NCBI GenBank assembly: GCA_964057225.1
Contig: OZ059894.1
Span: 6,603,131-6,667,130 of the forward strand
Length of the DNA stretch: 64,000 bases
Reading direction: 5' to 3'
From: Auanema rhodensis
Taxonomy: Eukaryota > Nematoda > Chromadorea > Rhabditida > Rhabditidae
A program made the position numbers and the translations under genes. The stretch's first letter is position 1. Each line of letters starts with the position of its first letter. Under the pieces are notes generated by a model. That model did no database searches. It had not been told where the DNA came from and worked only from the letters and a program-made list of their open reading frames with translations. Below, piece after piece: positions 1-9,500 of the stretch.

Positions 1-2872
1 CTATTAAAACATGGATATTGGTGTCATTTGGGTACTGTGGTAAGAGAATGTAATTGCCAGTTGTGGTGTGGAAGATTGGCTGTTTAAAACAAGAAGATAT
101 TTGCTTCGGTATCTCTTTTTGATCGATTACAAGGGCTGATTGAGTGGTTGGTAACAGAATAATGCCGTCTCCAATTATCACATCATATTCACTCATGTCG
201 ATATAGTTGCATCGATATTCATAAGGCTGTTTCTCCCATATGATGATTGAGGTATCTGATGCACATTCTCCATGATGCGCTAAGCATCCTTCAGTATTTA
301 GTATTAAATTGGAGATTATAGTTTCATCTGGCATCCGTGTCATAACCCCTCTTTCGATAACCAATCTGGCTTTCTCTTCACATAGTTCATTATTAAAAGA
401 TCGGCCTGGCGAGAAGGAAGGCTCGTCAGTTGCATATGTTATGCTGTCGATCTTCTTTAATTCACTCCAATTCCATCTTCTATCTCTCACTGCCAGTCTG
501 CATTCTGCAGCTGGTATCTTTTCAATTCTCGCTATCGTTGTATTGGTATCTCTAAGGAACAAAAGGTCTCTGATACACATTTTATGAATTTCTTTGGAGC
601 ATCTCCATGCATCCCATTCATGTGCCGTTTGATTCCTTGTATAAAGATGAACTTTTGTTCGTAAGATATGCTTTATTGGTGGTAATAAGCATTTTCGGAG
701 AGATGGGGGACGGAGAAGGGCTCCTCCAGTAGCTTTAGTACATAGCTGGTATGCTTCAGCTGTTGTAACCAGTGATAAGATTACTGATAAAGCTACGGCT
801 AAAGTCAAAGGAGATATCAGAGTCAAATTATTGACTCTTGAGCCTCTACCTCTGCCTCTATTGTTGTTATTTCCCCTAAAGGTACTGTTATTTCTCTGTC
901 TATTATTGCTCATTTCTTGATTTTGTGATGCATTATGGCTTCTTTGATACCCATTTTGATTTTGATTCTGATAATTTCGACCGCGGTCACCAAAATTGCG
1001 GTTCCTAGCAAATGGGTTTTGGAAATTCCAGCCTTTTTGATTTTTTGAAAATTTATGATAATTTTGATTGTTTTGAAAGTTTGGATGATAATTGTTATAA
1101 TTATTATAATTTTGATAATTTTTATTATTAAAAGATTGATAACCTCTTGCCATACCTCTCCCACCATTGTTTCTGCGCGGGGGGAAAGTTCTTTCAATTG
1201 CGTTAACCAATAGCGCCTGAGGGTCTGCTACTTGGTTTGCAATTGATTCCTCCCAGCGAGCACTATCAACAGCCTCAGCAAAAGTTTTGGGTTTTGCTCG
1301 AATTACCCCTGGGCGTATCGTATTTTTCAAGCCTCTCAAAAATGTGGACCTCAGAATGTGATCTTTATGAGTATCACTATTAGAGAAAGCATTTAAGCTG
1401 AGGTTTCTTAACGTTTGTGCAAAACCATCAATTGATAAATCGCCTTGAGTGCTGTTTTGAAGTGTGATAAGGGCAGGGTCTTGATTGTATTCGGGACACA
1501 GCTTGGATGTTAACTCTTCTATTAGGGTAACCCAAGGTCCAGCAGTTCTGACCTTGTCAGGTAGCTCTAAATAAGCTTCCTCTGCTCTATCATTTTTCAA
1601 TAGTAATGGTAAAATAGTTAGTCTTTCGGGCATCACTAAGCCTAAGGCGTTAGAAAAGGTATTAAACTTTGCCACGAAATCTCTAAAGTTACGACTTCCG
1701 TCGTATATGGGGCAATAAGGTGAGCTTAATGCGTGCGCAATGGTAGATTTACCAGCTCCCGGAAGACGTGGTGTCTCCGTCATGGTTGGTATATCCTCAG
1801 GGTATGTGCGAGATGACGTAATCCCTTTACTGCCTGAGCTTCTCGCCGTTAAATTCTTACCTCCCTTTTTCGAGTTACCAGATGTTGGATAACTAATGGT
1901 AGGGGCGGCTGAGGAGAACCGCTTCCCTGGGAGTTTGATAATTCGACTCGTTGCCTGAGGCGTCGAATGTATTGATACGCTTGAGCTGGGTATAGCGCTA
2001 TCTGACTTATTAAGGGTTGGGTTGGAGGATACGTGAAGAGAGTTATCAACTTGTTCTGTTGTTACCTCCCCTGGAGACAAATTCAAAACTTTTATTAAGC
2101 GAGCTGTTAAAGATTTCTTACTTTTGAACTTATCAGTAGTTAGTGATAAGGGCAAAACTTCGGTAATTTCCTGATTTGGTTCTACGGGATTATTAGAGGT
2201 TGAGCGCCTACGCGGTGTATTAGTTTTTCTTTTATTAATTTTTTTAGAATCAAGCTTTTTCGAATCAAGCTTATCAGTGATAACTGATAAGGGTGATTTG
2301 CGAATAGTGAGAGATGAGGTTTTATTAAGTTGTGAGTTTTCTATCGGAGTGGAAAATGCCTGCGGTGTTAGAGTTAGTTCAAAAGAAGATGCAAGATCGT
2401 TATCAGTATTAACTGATAAAGTTGATAAGTTTAGGTGGGGAGTGGCTGGTGAAGTATTAGAGGTTATTTGTTTTGGTTTTTGAATTTTTTGAATCTTTTT
2501 ATTACTTTTAAAAGAGTGTACCTTTGGAGTTGAAGCTGAAGTTTGAATATTGTAGTCCTGAATATAGAAATCAGGGTCCTCCTCGGTGTTGTCCGGAGGT
2601 GAATACGTGCCTTCTCGAGGAATGAAGGTTTTCTCGACTTTGGGTTTTACCTCTTGTTCAGGCTCTTCAATCTGAACACTGAGGAGTCGAGTGCGGCTTC
2701 TGGTTCGACTGGCGACTGCGATGTCGTCACTGGACTCAGAAGGGTATAGAGCAGGGACGGCCGAAGAGTATCTTCGTGCCACTTTGGAATCACTCTTGGT
2801 TCGGAAAAACCGCGAGTGTTTCGTTATATGGGGGATGTTGACGTTGAATGAGTGACAAGAAATTCGGGTCGG
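1..2872 (-). CDS. gag with fused envelope-like region, element A (partial)
   Basis: One frame stays open for 957 codons, from just after an in-frame TAA (2875 to 2873) to the window edge. Residues 1 to 363 are Ser/Thr/Lys-rich and contain no methionine. The first in-frame ATG is at 1783 to 1781. A capsid-like gag region follows (about 1740 to 1220, with FRDFVAKFNTF and HILRSTFLRGLKN), then an Asn/Gln/Tyr-rich tract ending in an RGRGRG basic patch with no CCHC knuckle (about 1160 to 845). The frame then passes into a hydrophobic signal-like stretch (about 825 to 755) and a Cys-containing ectodomain with N-glycosylation sequons, as expected for an envelope glycoprotein. No pol lies between the two parts. 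The start may be 1783 or may come from an upstream spliced exon. The gag call is fairly secure; the envelope call rests on architecture only. Confidence 0.72.
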
Positions 2873-2875
2873 TTA

Positions 2876-3194
2876 TAGGAAAAGTAAGAAACGTTTGAAG
2901 ATTGAGACGTGGCGTCTTTCGCCGAGAATCGTTATTAGATGAGAAAGAGTTTTAAAATCTTGGCCTGAGATCTGGCTCCGCCTATCTACCGTATTCTCTT
3001 TTCTTTATTCTATTTCACAGATGTTCATCAATTATAAATTTTTTTGGTCTTCGCTCTTTCTAGCCTCAATCTTAATACTTTACTCTAATTGAATTCTTGA
3101 AAGTATGAGAGAGATTTTCAGTCGTTTTATGTCCCCTTTTTATGCATAAGAATCTTTATATTTGTAGAGCTGAAAAAAAAAAATAAATCAAAGA
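2876..3194. other. Leader of element A, no gene seen
   Basis: Between the gag frame (minus strand) and the small plus-strand gene. No ORF of note on either strand. An A-run (about 3173 to 3185) lies just ahead of the plus-strand ATG. Confidence 0.6.
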
Positions 3195-3728
3195 ATGGCT
3201 TATGAAGGTCTATCGGGAATGACTTTTGTCTTGAGGAAGCTGTACGCTGACCTCGTCTTGTATGATCAAGACGAAGTGTTAGCTTATAGGCCGCACCCAG
3301 ACATAATTAAGATGGTTGGTTAAAACAAAGAAACATGTTATCTTAATAAGAATTTTTAGTTTATTGAGGATTTAAAGATGCATTATCTGGGAAGGGGATT
3401 AGTAAACTTCTCCCTAATGCAGGAAATAGCGGATGAGGTTGCAGCTATCCGGCGATGGTGCCTCACCGACTTGTGCGCGCATTGGTATGAAAACCCAAAT
3501 CTGGTCGCATCCCCTTGGAATTGGTATGAGCATAAGTCTCATGATTTTTATGATTATATGTCTAAAATTTTGTTTAAAATTTATTTATTTTATGAACAGT
3601 CTCCTATGGGCTTATTGCTAAGGACCTCTGCGGATTCGGTGTATTCGCAGTATTTAGAGCCTAGCGATGAGCCCATCTCACAGCCTATAGAATTTGTGAG
3701 ACAGTTGCATTTTAAATGGGGCTTTTAA
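3195..3728 (+). CDS. Unrecognised spliced 162-codon gene, antisense within element A
   Basis: Exon 1 is 3195 to 3314 (40 codons, starting MAYEGLSGMTF) and exon 2 is 3360 to 3728 (122 codons plus TAA, ending LHFKWGF). They are joined in phase by a 45-nt intron starting GTTGGT and ending TTTTTAG. Without splicing, exon 1 stops after two more codons, while the second ORF opens at its own ATG 3378. An AATAAA lies 17 nt after the stop. The product is soluble-looking and rich in Trp, Tyr and acidic residues (for example NWYEHKSHDFYDYMSK), with no clear signal peptide or membrane segment. I do not recognise the family. It lies opposite in strand to the host retrotransposon, between its primer site and gag, so it could be an accessory antisense gene, a captured host gene or a relic. 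Splicing is inferred from sequence only. Confidence 0.55.
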
Positions 3729-3744
3729 CAATTGTTTCATATAT

Positions 3745-3750
3745 AATAAA
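3745..3750 (+). terminator. Polyadenylation signal of the antisense gene
   Basis: AATAAA 17 nt downstream of the stop at 3728, followed by a CT/T-rich stretch (about 3772 to 3796), as expected for a cleavage region. Confidence 0.5.
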
Positions 3751-4690
3751 TACTTAATTTCACTCATTTGTTCTCTCTCTCTTTTTTTTTTTTTTCCATA
3801 ACACAAACTTTGGTCGAGCTTATTAATAAAGAAGGAGTGCGTGCGCCTTGGGAAAATGGCTCATGTGCACGTTATTATTAAAAGCCGTGGGCGATTCTTT
3901 TTCGGAATGATTTTGGCATGCTAATGAGATTCCGAGAATATTTAAAAAGATTGCTCATTTTACTAATGGACTGAGACCAAAGCTCGTTTATAAAACGCAA
4001 TTTTTTTCTTTAAACCATTCTACTAATTTATAGAATATTACAATATGAATACTACGGTAGGTGTGTGGGAATATCTTATGATGTTAGCAACAAAAATGAG
4101 CTGAGGAAGGTGACACATTCTACGGAGAAGAAAACATCCGTAGCCCATGTGCTTTCGCCAAAATGACCTGACAGGCAATAAAATTTGTGCCAGGATTTTT
4201 CGGACTAGTGTGGTCTATTCTCACAATCAAAAAAAAAATAAAAACCGAATAACGGCTCCCGCAAAAATATTTAGTTAGCATGCTCTTTTACGCCTGAATT
4301 TAACTTTCAAATCTCTAGTCCTGACCACAATAAAATATTAAACTTTGTGCGCTTTCAAAATTTCATTCTAACTCCTCGTTGCCAAATAATAATGTAATCA
4401 AAATTTCGTTTGGTGAAATTGTCCCCTATTTCGATCCAAACGTCCTCAAAAAAAAATGCAAGAGAAGCGGTGCAGGATACGGTATTATAAGGGTGGACAC
4501 TCAGACGGTTTTATGAGTGGGGACAGCGGGTGAAATTTCAAAATTATGTAGTCCTAGCTCTCTAAAAGAGAGATCCCTTGTACCTGCACCTTATACAAGT
4601 TGGCGCCCTCATTATGTTGCTAACCGTGGAGGAAGTTTTAATTTAGATATCAAAATATGGACTTTTTATGCGAGTTTTTGCGACAAAAAT
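3751..4690. other. Leader of element A, no convincing gene
   Basis: AT-rich and non-coding on both strands as far as I can see. On the minus strand a short ATG-led segment at 4612 to 4584 (ATGAGGGCGCCA) ends at a donor-like AG/GTACAAG. It is a candidate first exon for the gag frame. Confidence 0.5.
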
Positions 4691-4711
4691 GAGTTCGAGG
4701 TGGAACCTCCA
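4691..4711 (-). other. Primer-binding site of element A, tRNA-Gln
   Basis: On the minus strand TGGAGGTTCCACC starts directly at the LTR edge (4711 to 4699). It is the complement of the 3' end of metazoan tRNA-Gln, whose acceptor strand ends GGTGGAACCT before CCA. The next bases (TCGAACTC) also look like the complement of a T arm. Confidence 0.8.
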
Positions 4712-5077
4712 CGTTCCATTATGCTCCTACGTATATTGAACAGACCATTGTAGTCTGCTCAACTACGCGTATAGTATTCCATAAGTGTAGCGGTATGGAA
4801 ACAGAGCATAAGGATTACATAAGATAAGGAAATATATAGGTTTATTATACACAATACAATATCATTACAATACATTAACACAAGGATAAAGTAAACTACA
4901 TTTACAAGACAAAGACTAATATATAAGATTAACTAAGTTAGATGCAAACCGTCCATGGGCTTGCAAAGGGGCGAACTCCCGAATAGGGGCATGAGGGAAG
5001 GCGGTGCCATTCCTCATTCCTCTAGTCGGTCTGGCTCTAACCCTGCAGTTACATATATAGAGTCTCCGAATGGAACG
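4712..5077 (-). repeat. 5' LTR of element A (366 bp)
   Basis: On the minus strand it begins CGTTCCATTCGGAGACTC and ends GCATAATGGAACG, flush with the tRNA-Gln primer site. Inside are a TATATA stretch (about 4916 to 4924) and an AATAAA at 4846 to 4841, spaced like an LTR promoter and poly(A) signal. The block ATGCTCT...ACCGCTACA...GGAATACTAT is shared with the LTR of element B. Confidence 0.8.
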
Positions 5078-5178
5078 GTTTTCAAGCGCATTTTGAATGA
5101 TCCACGATTTGAACTTCATTGGTCATTATGTAAACGCAATGACTGATTATTAAAGGTTCAAGTTATGTCGATATCATA

Positions 5179-5250
5179 TCCGTTGTGGTCTAGTGGTTAG
5201 GATTTATGGCTCTCACCCATAAGGCCGGGGTTCGATTCCCCGCAACGGAA
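5179..5250 (+). tRNA. tRNA-Glu(CTC) copy 1
   Basis: Reference description for all copies. The RNA is 72 nt. The acceptor is TCCGTTG pairing with CAACGGA, with discriminator A72. The anticodon stem is TATGG/CCATA with loop CTCTCAC, so the anticodon is CTC at bases 34 to 36, read as Glu for codon GAG. The T stem is CGGGG/CCCCG. The A box TGGTCTAGTGG is at bases 8 to 18 and a perfect B box GGTTCGATTCC at 51 to 61. No intron and no encoded CCA. A TTTT run begins 5 nt after the gene. Layout matches the usual metazoan tRNA-Glu throughout. Confidence 0.95.
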
Positions 5251-5377
5251 TACGTTTTAAGTTTTTAAATGATCAAGCTACTTCTGAAGTTCCATAACTT
5301 AATCATACCTTGATTCTTAGGCAACAACAATACTCCACGTTTTCAAGCGCATTTTGAATGATCCACGAATTGAATTT

Positions 5378-5382
5378 CATTG
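5378..5382. repeat. Target-site duplication CATTG, left of element C
   Basis: CATTG precedes the left LTR and is repeated at 15162 to 15166. In uninterrupted array units the site reads TTTCATTGGTCAT once. Confidence 0.9.
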
Positions 5383-5632
5383 TGTGGCGTTATACCACAA
5401 GTGTATAGTATGGTTGGAAGTAAAACACAAAGCGAATATGTAGAAAGGGGTTTATTGATGAATTAACAAGACAAGCACGGAATAAAATCACTGACTGCGA
5501 ACGTTGAAAATGTAAGACTGATCTCTTCTCGTGGGCGGTCGTCAGCCTGAAACAAAGAGTTAGTCATGCCACATGTATAACACAACATGTGGTATGGATA
5601 AAAATTACTTAGGAAGTTAGAAGAAAGAAGAA

Positions 5633-5674
<42 letters not shown>

Positions 5675-5742
5675 AGGAGAAACAAATAAAACAATTGTTG
5701 AAGATAAAAAAAATTATACAAACTCACTCGCTTATCGCGACA
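5383..5742 (-). repeat. 3' LTR of element C (360 bp)
   Basis: On the minus strand it starts TGTCGCGATAAG and ends AACGCCACA, giving canonical TG...CA ends. It holds a GA microsatellite (about 5636 to 5672), a perfect 8-bp hairpin (CCACATGT at 5569 to 5576, ACATGTGG at 5585 to 5592) and an AATAAA on the minus strand near 5445. Confidence 0.92.
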
Positions 5743-5772
5743 CTCCCGGCAATGCGGGAATGAGAAGAAGGC

Positions 5773-6285
5773 CTACAAAGGTCTTTTACGTTTTATATCT
5801 CCACAAACCACTCCATGATGCGTATCCGCCTTACATCTATAGCAGGATACCTCGCATATCGCTGGATGTTTTTGATTCAAACATCTGATGCATAACCCCA
5901 GTTCATGAAGACGGAGAGTGCGTTCCGGTGAGGAAGGATAAATCGGACAGGCCGCAGTACGGTGCCCATCAGCTGTCGGTTTATTGCAGAATACACATGA
6001 AGCTTTAGGAGCAGTCTGAATGGTCAAATTGTCTAGTTTCAGATTTAACGAATGTTGAATATTGTCCAGTCGTTCGGATAGATGGTTCACCGCGCTAGCT
6101 AGGTGCTCGTAGAGCCTCTTTTCAAGCACAATTAGTTGCCTCAGATTGGCAGCAGTGTTAGGTAGATGGGAATATTTTTTGAGCTCTTCCTCAAAGGAAG
6201 CATTCTCAATTATATTCGAGACAATATCTTCCATTTTCATGGAATATAGGAAAGACATGAGCTGCATCCTTATATACATGTTCAC
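5773..6285 (-). CDS. Zinc-knuckle accessory ORF of element C (170 aa)
   Basis: Second ORF of the element, lying between the polyprotein stop and the 3' LTR. The N-terminal half is helical and coiled-coil-like (NLRQLIVLEKRLYEHLAS, LSERLDNIQHSLNLKL). The C-terminal half has a run of Cys/His fingers: CVFCNKPTADGHRTAAC, then CIRCLNQKHPAIC and CYRCKADTHHGVVC. The same arrangement (CVFC...H...C, then CWIC...H...C, then CRNC...H...C) occurs in the gag part of the element's own polyprotein, so this looks like a duplicated or captured gag nucleic-acid-binding region kept as a separate protein. Probably RNA or DNA binding. Several in-frame Met codons at the start leave the exact start uncertain. Expression would need a subgenomic or spliced RNA. 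Confidence 0.75.
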   Translation of the reverse strand: MNMYIRMQLMSFLYSMKMEDIVSNIIENASFEEELKKYSHLPNTAANLRQLIVLEKRLYEHLASAVNHLSERLDNIQHSLNLKLDNLTIQTAPKASCVFCNKPTADGHRTAACPIYPSSPERTLRLHELGLCIRCLNQKHPAICEVSCYRCKADTHHGVVCGDIKRKRPL

Positions 6286-6581
6286 ATCTGGACTTTAAAC
6301 GCTGATTATCATCTATTAGTTCATTGCACAATGGTGTGTTTAGGTTATCTTGTTACAGATACAATGAATTTTAGAGCCTGTACAAAAGGTTATGTGTTAT
6401 GTAACTGAGTTGGATAAAAGAAACTTGATACTACCATAAATTGAAAAGAAAGAAAAACTATGATATTGTTTTATTACAATGGTTATATTCGTACATAATG
6501 CTTTCTTTTTCTTTTGTTTCATTATTATTTCAATTTTTAATTTTAAATTTTATCTCCACAAGAAATTCTTCTCTTATGCTT
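6286..6581. other. Gap between the two ORFs of element C
   Basis: About 300 bp of AT-rich sequence with no ORF. It could hold the splice acceptor or promoter for the accessory ORF, but I see no definite signal. Confidence 0.5.
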
Positions 6582-9500
6582 TTAAAATCTTTGATCCAGA
6601 AATAAGGCTTTTGATTTTATCCACAGTGTGAATATCCTGGTAGCTATCCATTGTGTGGTTAAGACTGTATTCAAAACTACACAGTACATGATGGGTGTAC
6701 ATGCCACATATCCTATGGTGGCAGTTATTGCAACGCCTATCAATATGATTCCCAACTTTGATAAAATTAACTTGAAGATTGGGGCAAAGTCAATGGATTT
6801 GGATTCTGTACCCTTACTTGAGTCACTTTCGTTTATTTCATCTATGCTTGCTATGTGATGTAATATTCCTTTAATAATGATCTTAATTTTTTTATTGTCG
6901 CATGTGGTATGGCATAATTCATCAATCTGAGAATTTTCTCTTTTCATTGTTACTTTTGTGATTGCTACTTTTGGAGAGCATTTTATCATGAATACTTCTT
7001 TTTGACATTCGATAGAAATCCATGTTTCTTCTGCCGTAAGGCATTGGAATTCTGCGAATGCACCCTGCCCGCAGGAGTAGCAACCTGATAGTTTTGTCAG
7101 GGCAGGTGCGCAAGGCAAATTGTTGGAGAAAATCACTGAGTTTAAGAATAGGGATGAATCGACCGTAACTAAATTTTCGTCTAAATTCGTAGAGAATGAT
7201 AACGTGTTATCTTTAGTTTTAAAGTTTTGGTTAGGAGATGTTATGTCTGATGTATTGGACATTTTTTCAAAAGTAGGGGTATCACACCTACATTTTATTT
7301 CATCAAATCTATTGAATGTGCAAGGGCAGAATGAGGATACTGTACAGTTATTAAAATGTTTTAATGCGGCTTCCTCTGTTGCACATTGAATTATTCCCTT
7401 TGTGTGTATATCCGTGATGTACGTGTTTTCTTTGGAGGAAAAAAATAATTTTGTGTACATTTCTGGAGGAGGTTGTGATTGTGATAACGTTGTTATATTG
7501 AAAAGTTGTTCACGATTTTTCGTGTAAGGTTGTAGAGTGATATTGTAATTATTTTTCTGCTGGAGTAATGTTGTTTCTATATTAAATACGGTTTGGGTGG
7601 ACCAACTATCACAAGTATAGACTTCGTATACTTCCTCAGTGACGGGTATATGCTCTATTTTGTAGAAAAGGCACGGATCTGTCCAAATCATAGGACATGT
7701 GTAAAATCTCGCTGACGATGTGAAGCAACCTGATTGTGAAGGGGACGTATATGGTTGTAGTTCCTCGATTTTATTATGAAGCGAGTTAGTTTCACATGTT
7801 CCGTCACACGAGCCCCGGTGACGGCATCGTAATATGCTCAATATGTTGACGGTTGTCTGTCTAGTGAAGTATCTAGTATTCTTCTGGCAGACATGTTCAG
7901 TATATAGTTTAGTTATTTTAAATTGACCAATTTCATGATTAGAATGCGTTATGGTAATGCATAATTGTTTTGTTCCGGGAGAAAATATGATATCTTGACT
8001 GTATTCGTGATAACAAGCTAAGTTGTCATCGCATCGTATGTTAACGAAGTGTTGAACGTGAACATCGGAACATGAACTGCAGCTTCCAATACATAAAGCC
8101 AAGATGATTGCCAGTAACGATGGTAAAGATGTTTGCGACCCTCTAGTAAAGAGAGAGAATTTTGGTGGCTTTCTCGTATGGTTTAAAATAGGGTAAATAT
8201 GCTTTTGAACGGTTTCATGATCCACAATATTAGCGTCTTGTGTGTTCGTTTGTTTTAATTGCAATGTATCATTGTGTTCTTCTGTTATTTTTTGATCAGT
8301 TTCATGATCTTCTTGTTCGGAGATTGTTTTATGTTTTAATTTCATGATGTTGAGCATGGTTTGAGTGTTTCTGGACCATGTCTTATATCTATATTGGTTG
8401 TAACCCATGCGGCATAGACAAGAGACTATGAGGGTAACGGCCATAATGGTTATTATCACTGTCCATGTTGCCATTTCTGGGGAGCAATGAGGATTCGCTA
8501 TAAGTTTTGTGGTGAACATGTTAGAGTCCTTGCAACTATTGATTTCTTCGGCATATGTCGAAGTTATTATAATCGGTAAGGAAAGCGCTTTCATTATGTC
8601 AGCTGCTACTTTTGGGTTTATTTTATTTTTTCTTTGGTGTGTAGCATAGGACATTTTTAGTGGGAAGGCTTTTATAATTTCCTTCTCAGTGACATCATCT
8701 TGTTCTGTATATTTTGCTGTTTTTACTGCTGATTGTTTTGTCTTATTTTGAGGTCGATCATTTGTGGCATCCTCATTATTCTCTGTTTCTGGAGTGTATG
8801 TATTATCATGTTGCGAGTTATCTGATTCATATGCAATATCGTAATTATGGCTAACATCATTTATGTTATTATTCTCATGTATTGTTTGATCTGTATGTTC
8901 TATAGGATGATCGAAAAGTATATTGTCTAATACAATATCAGTATGTGGGGTTCTATCTGTTGAGCTATTATTTTCTTGAACTATGTGTGAGTTGTCTTCT
9001 ATGATTTTGTTACTGTTAGTGTTGCATCTTATCTCTAGTGGATAGAGCTGATTAATGGATCGAATAATTATGTTTCCATTGCTTGTTGCGACTTTTGCTG
9101 AACGTATGTTGCCATCTGAACTAGTGATTGTTTCAATGATGCGACCTAGTTTCCATGTTCCTCGTGGCAACATGTCGTTTTGTATCAATACTATTTCATC
9201 TGGTTGGGGGAAGATGTTTGTGTGATTTTTTCTATGGTGTTTATGCTTAAATATATCTTTTAAGCTTGTTAGATATTCTTCTTGAAATCGTTTCCAAAAT
9301 TTAGATGCTGAGTCTTCTGATAATTGAAGCGCTTCTAGCGCTTGCTCTGTTGATTGAATCGTTTGAATATCGCTATGGATATCAAATATATGAGTATCCG
9401 CGTTGTTTTCAGGTAATGAAAACTTTATGGCTGATGTTAAAAAGTCAATTGGCCTTATGGGTAGAGTATCTAAATTATCTGGGTGTGGATGGGTGAGTGG

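Larger units (their letters stand above)
1..5077 (-). mobile_element. Element A: Ty3/gypsy-like LTR retrotransposon, 5' part
   Basis: Minus-strand element cut by the left edge of the window. Read 5' to 3' it has a 366-bp LTR (5077 to 4712), a primer-binding site matching tRNA-Gln, a leader of about 1.8 kb, and an ORF that begins as gag and runs into an envelope-like region. Protease, reverse transcriptase and integrase are not visible. The LTR is clearly homologous to that of element B: both begin CGTTCCATTCGGA and both end GAGCATAAYGGAACG. The right end abuts tRNA-array sequence (gttttcaagcgc), so the element inserted into the array. The matching left flank is outside the window, so the target duplication cannot be checked. 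Confidence 0.8.
5078..5382 (+). repeat. tRNA-Glu array, left segment
   Basis: One array unit between the LTR of element A and element C. It starts inside the spacer (gttttcaagcgc), carries tRNA copy 1 and ends at the CATTG target site of element C. The array must therefore once have continued left of the position of element A. Confidence 0.9.

Noticed and set aside
4600..4612. TTGGCGCCCTC on the plus strand as a second retroelement primer site
   Set aside because: No LTR end lies next to it, and the tRNA-Gln site at the LTR edge explains element A.
4517..5146. Short open frames over the LTR of element A
   Set aside because: They cross LTR and primer-site sequence and show no protein-like features.
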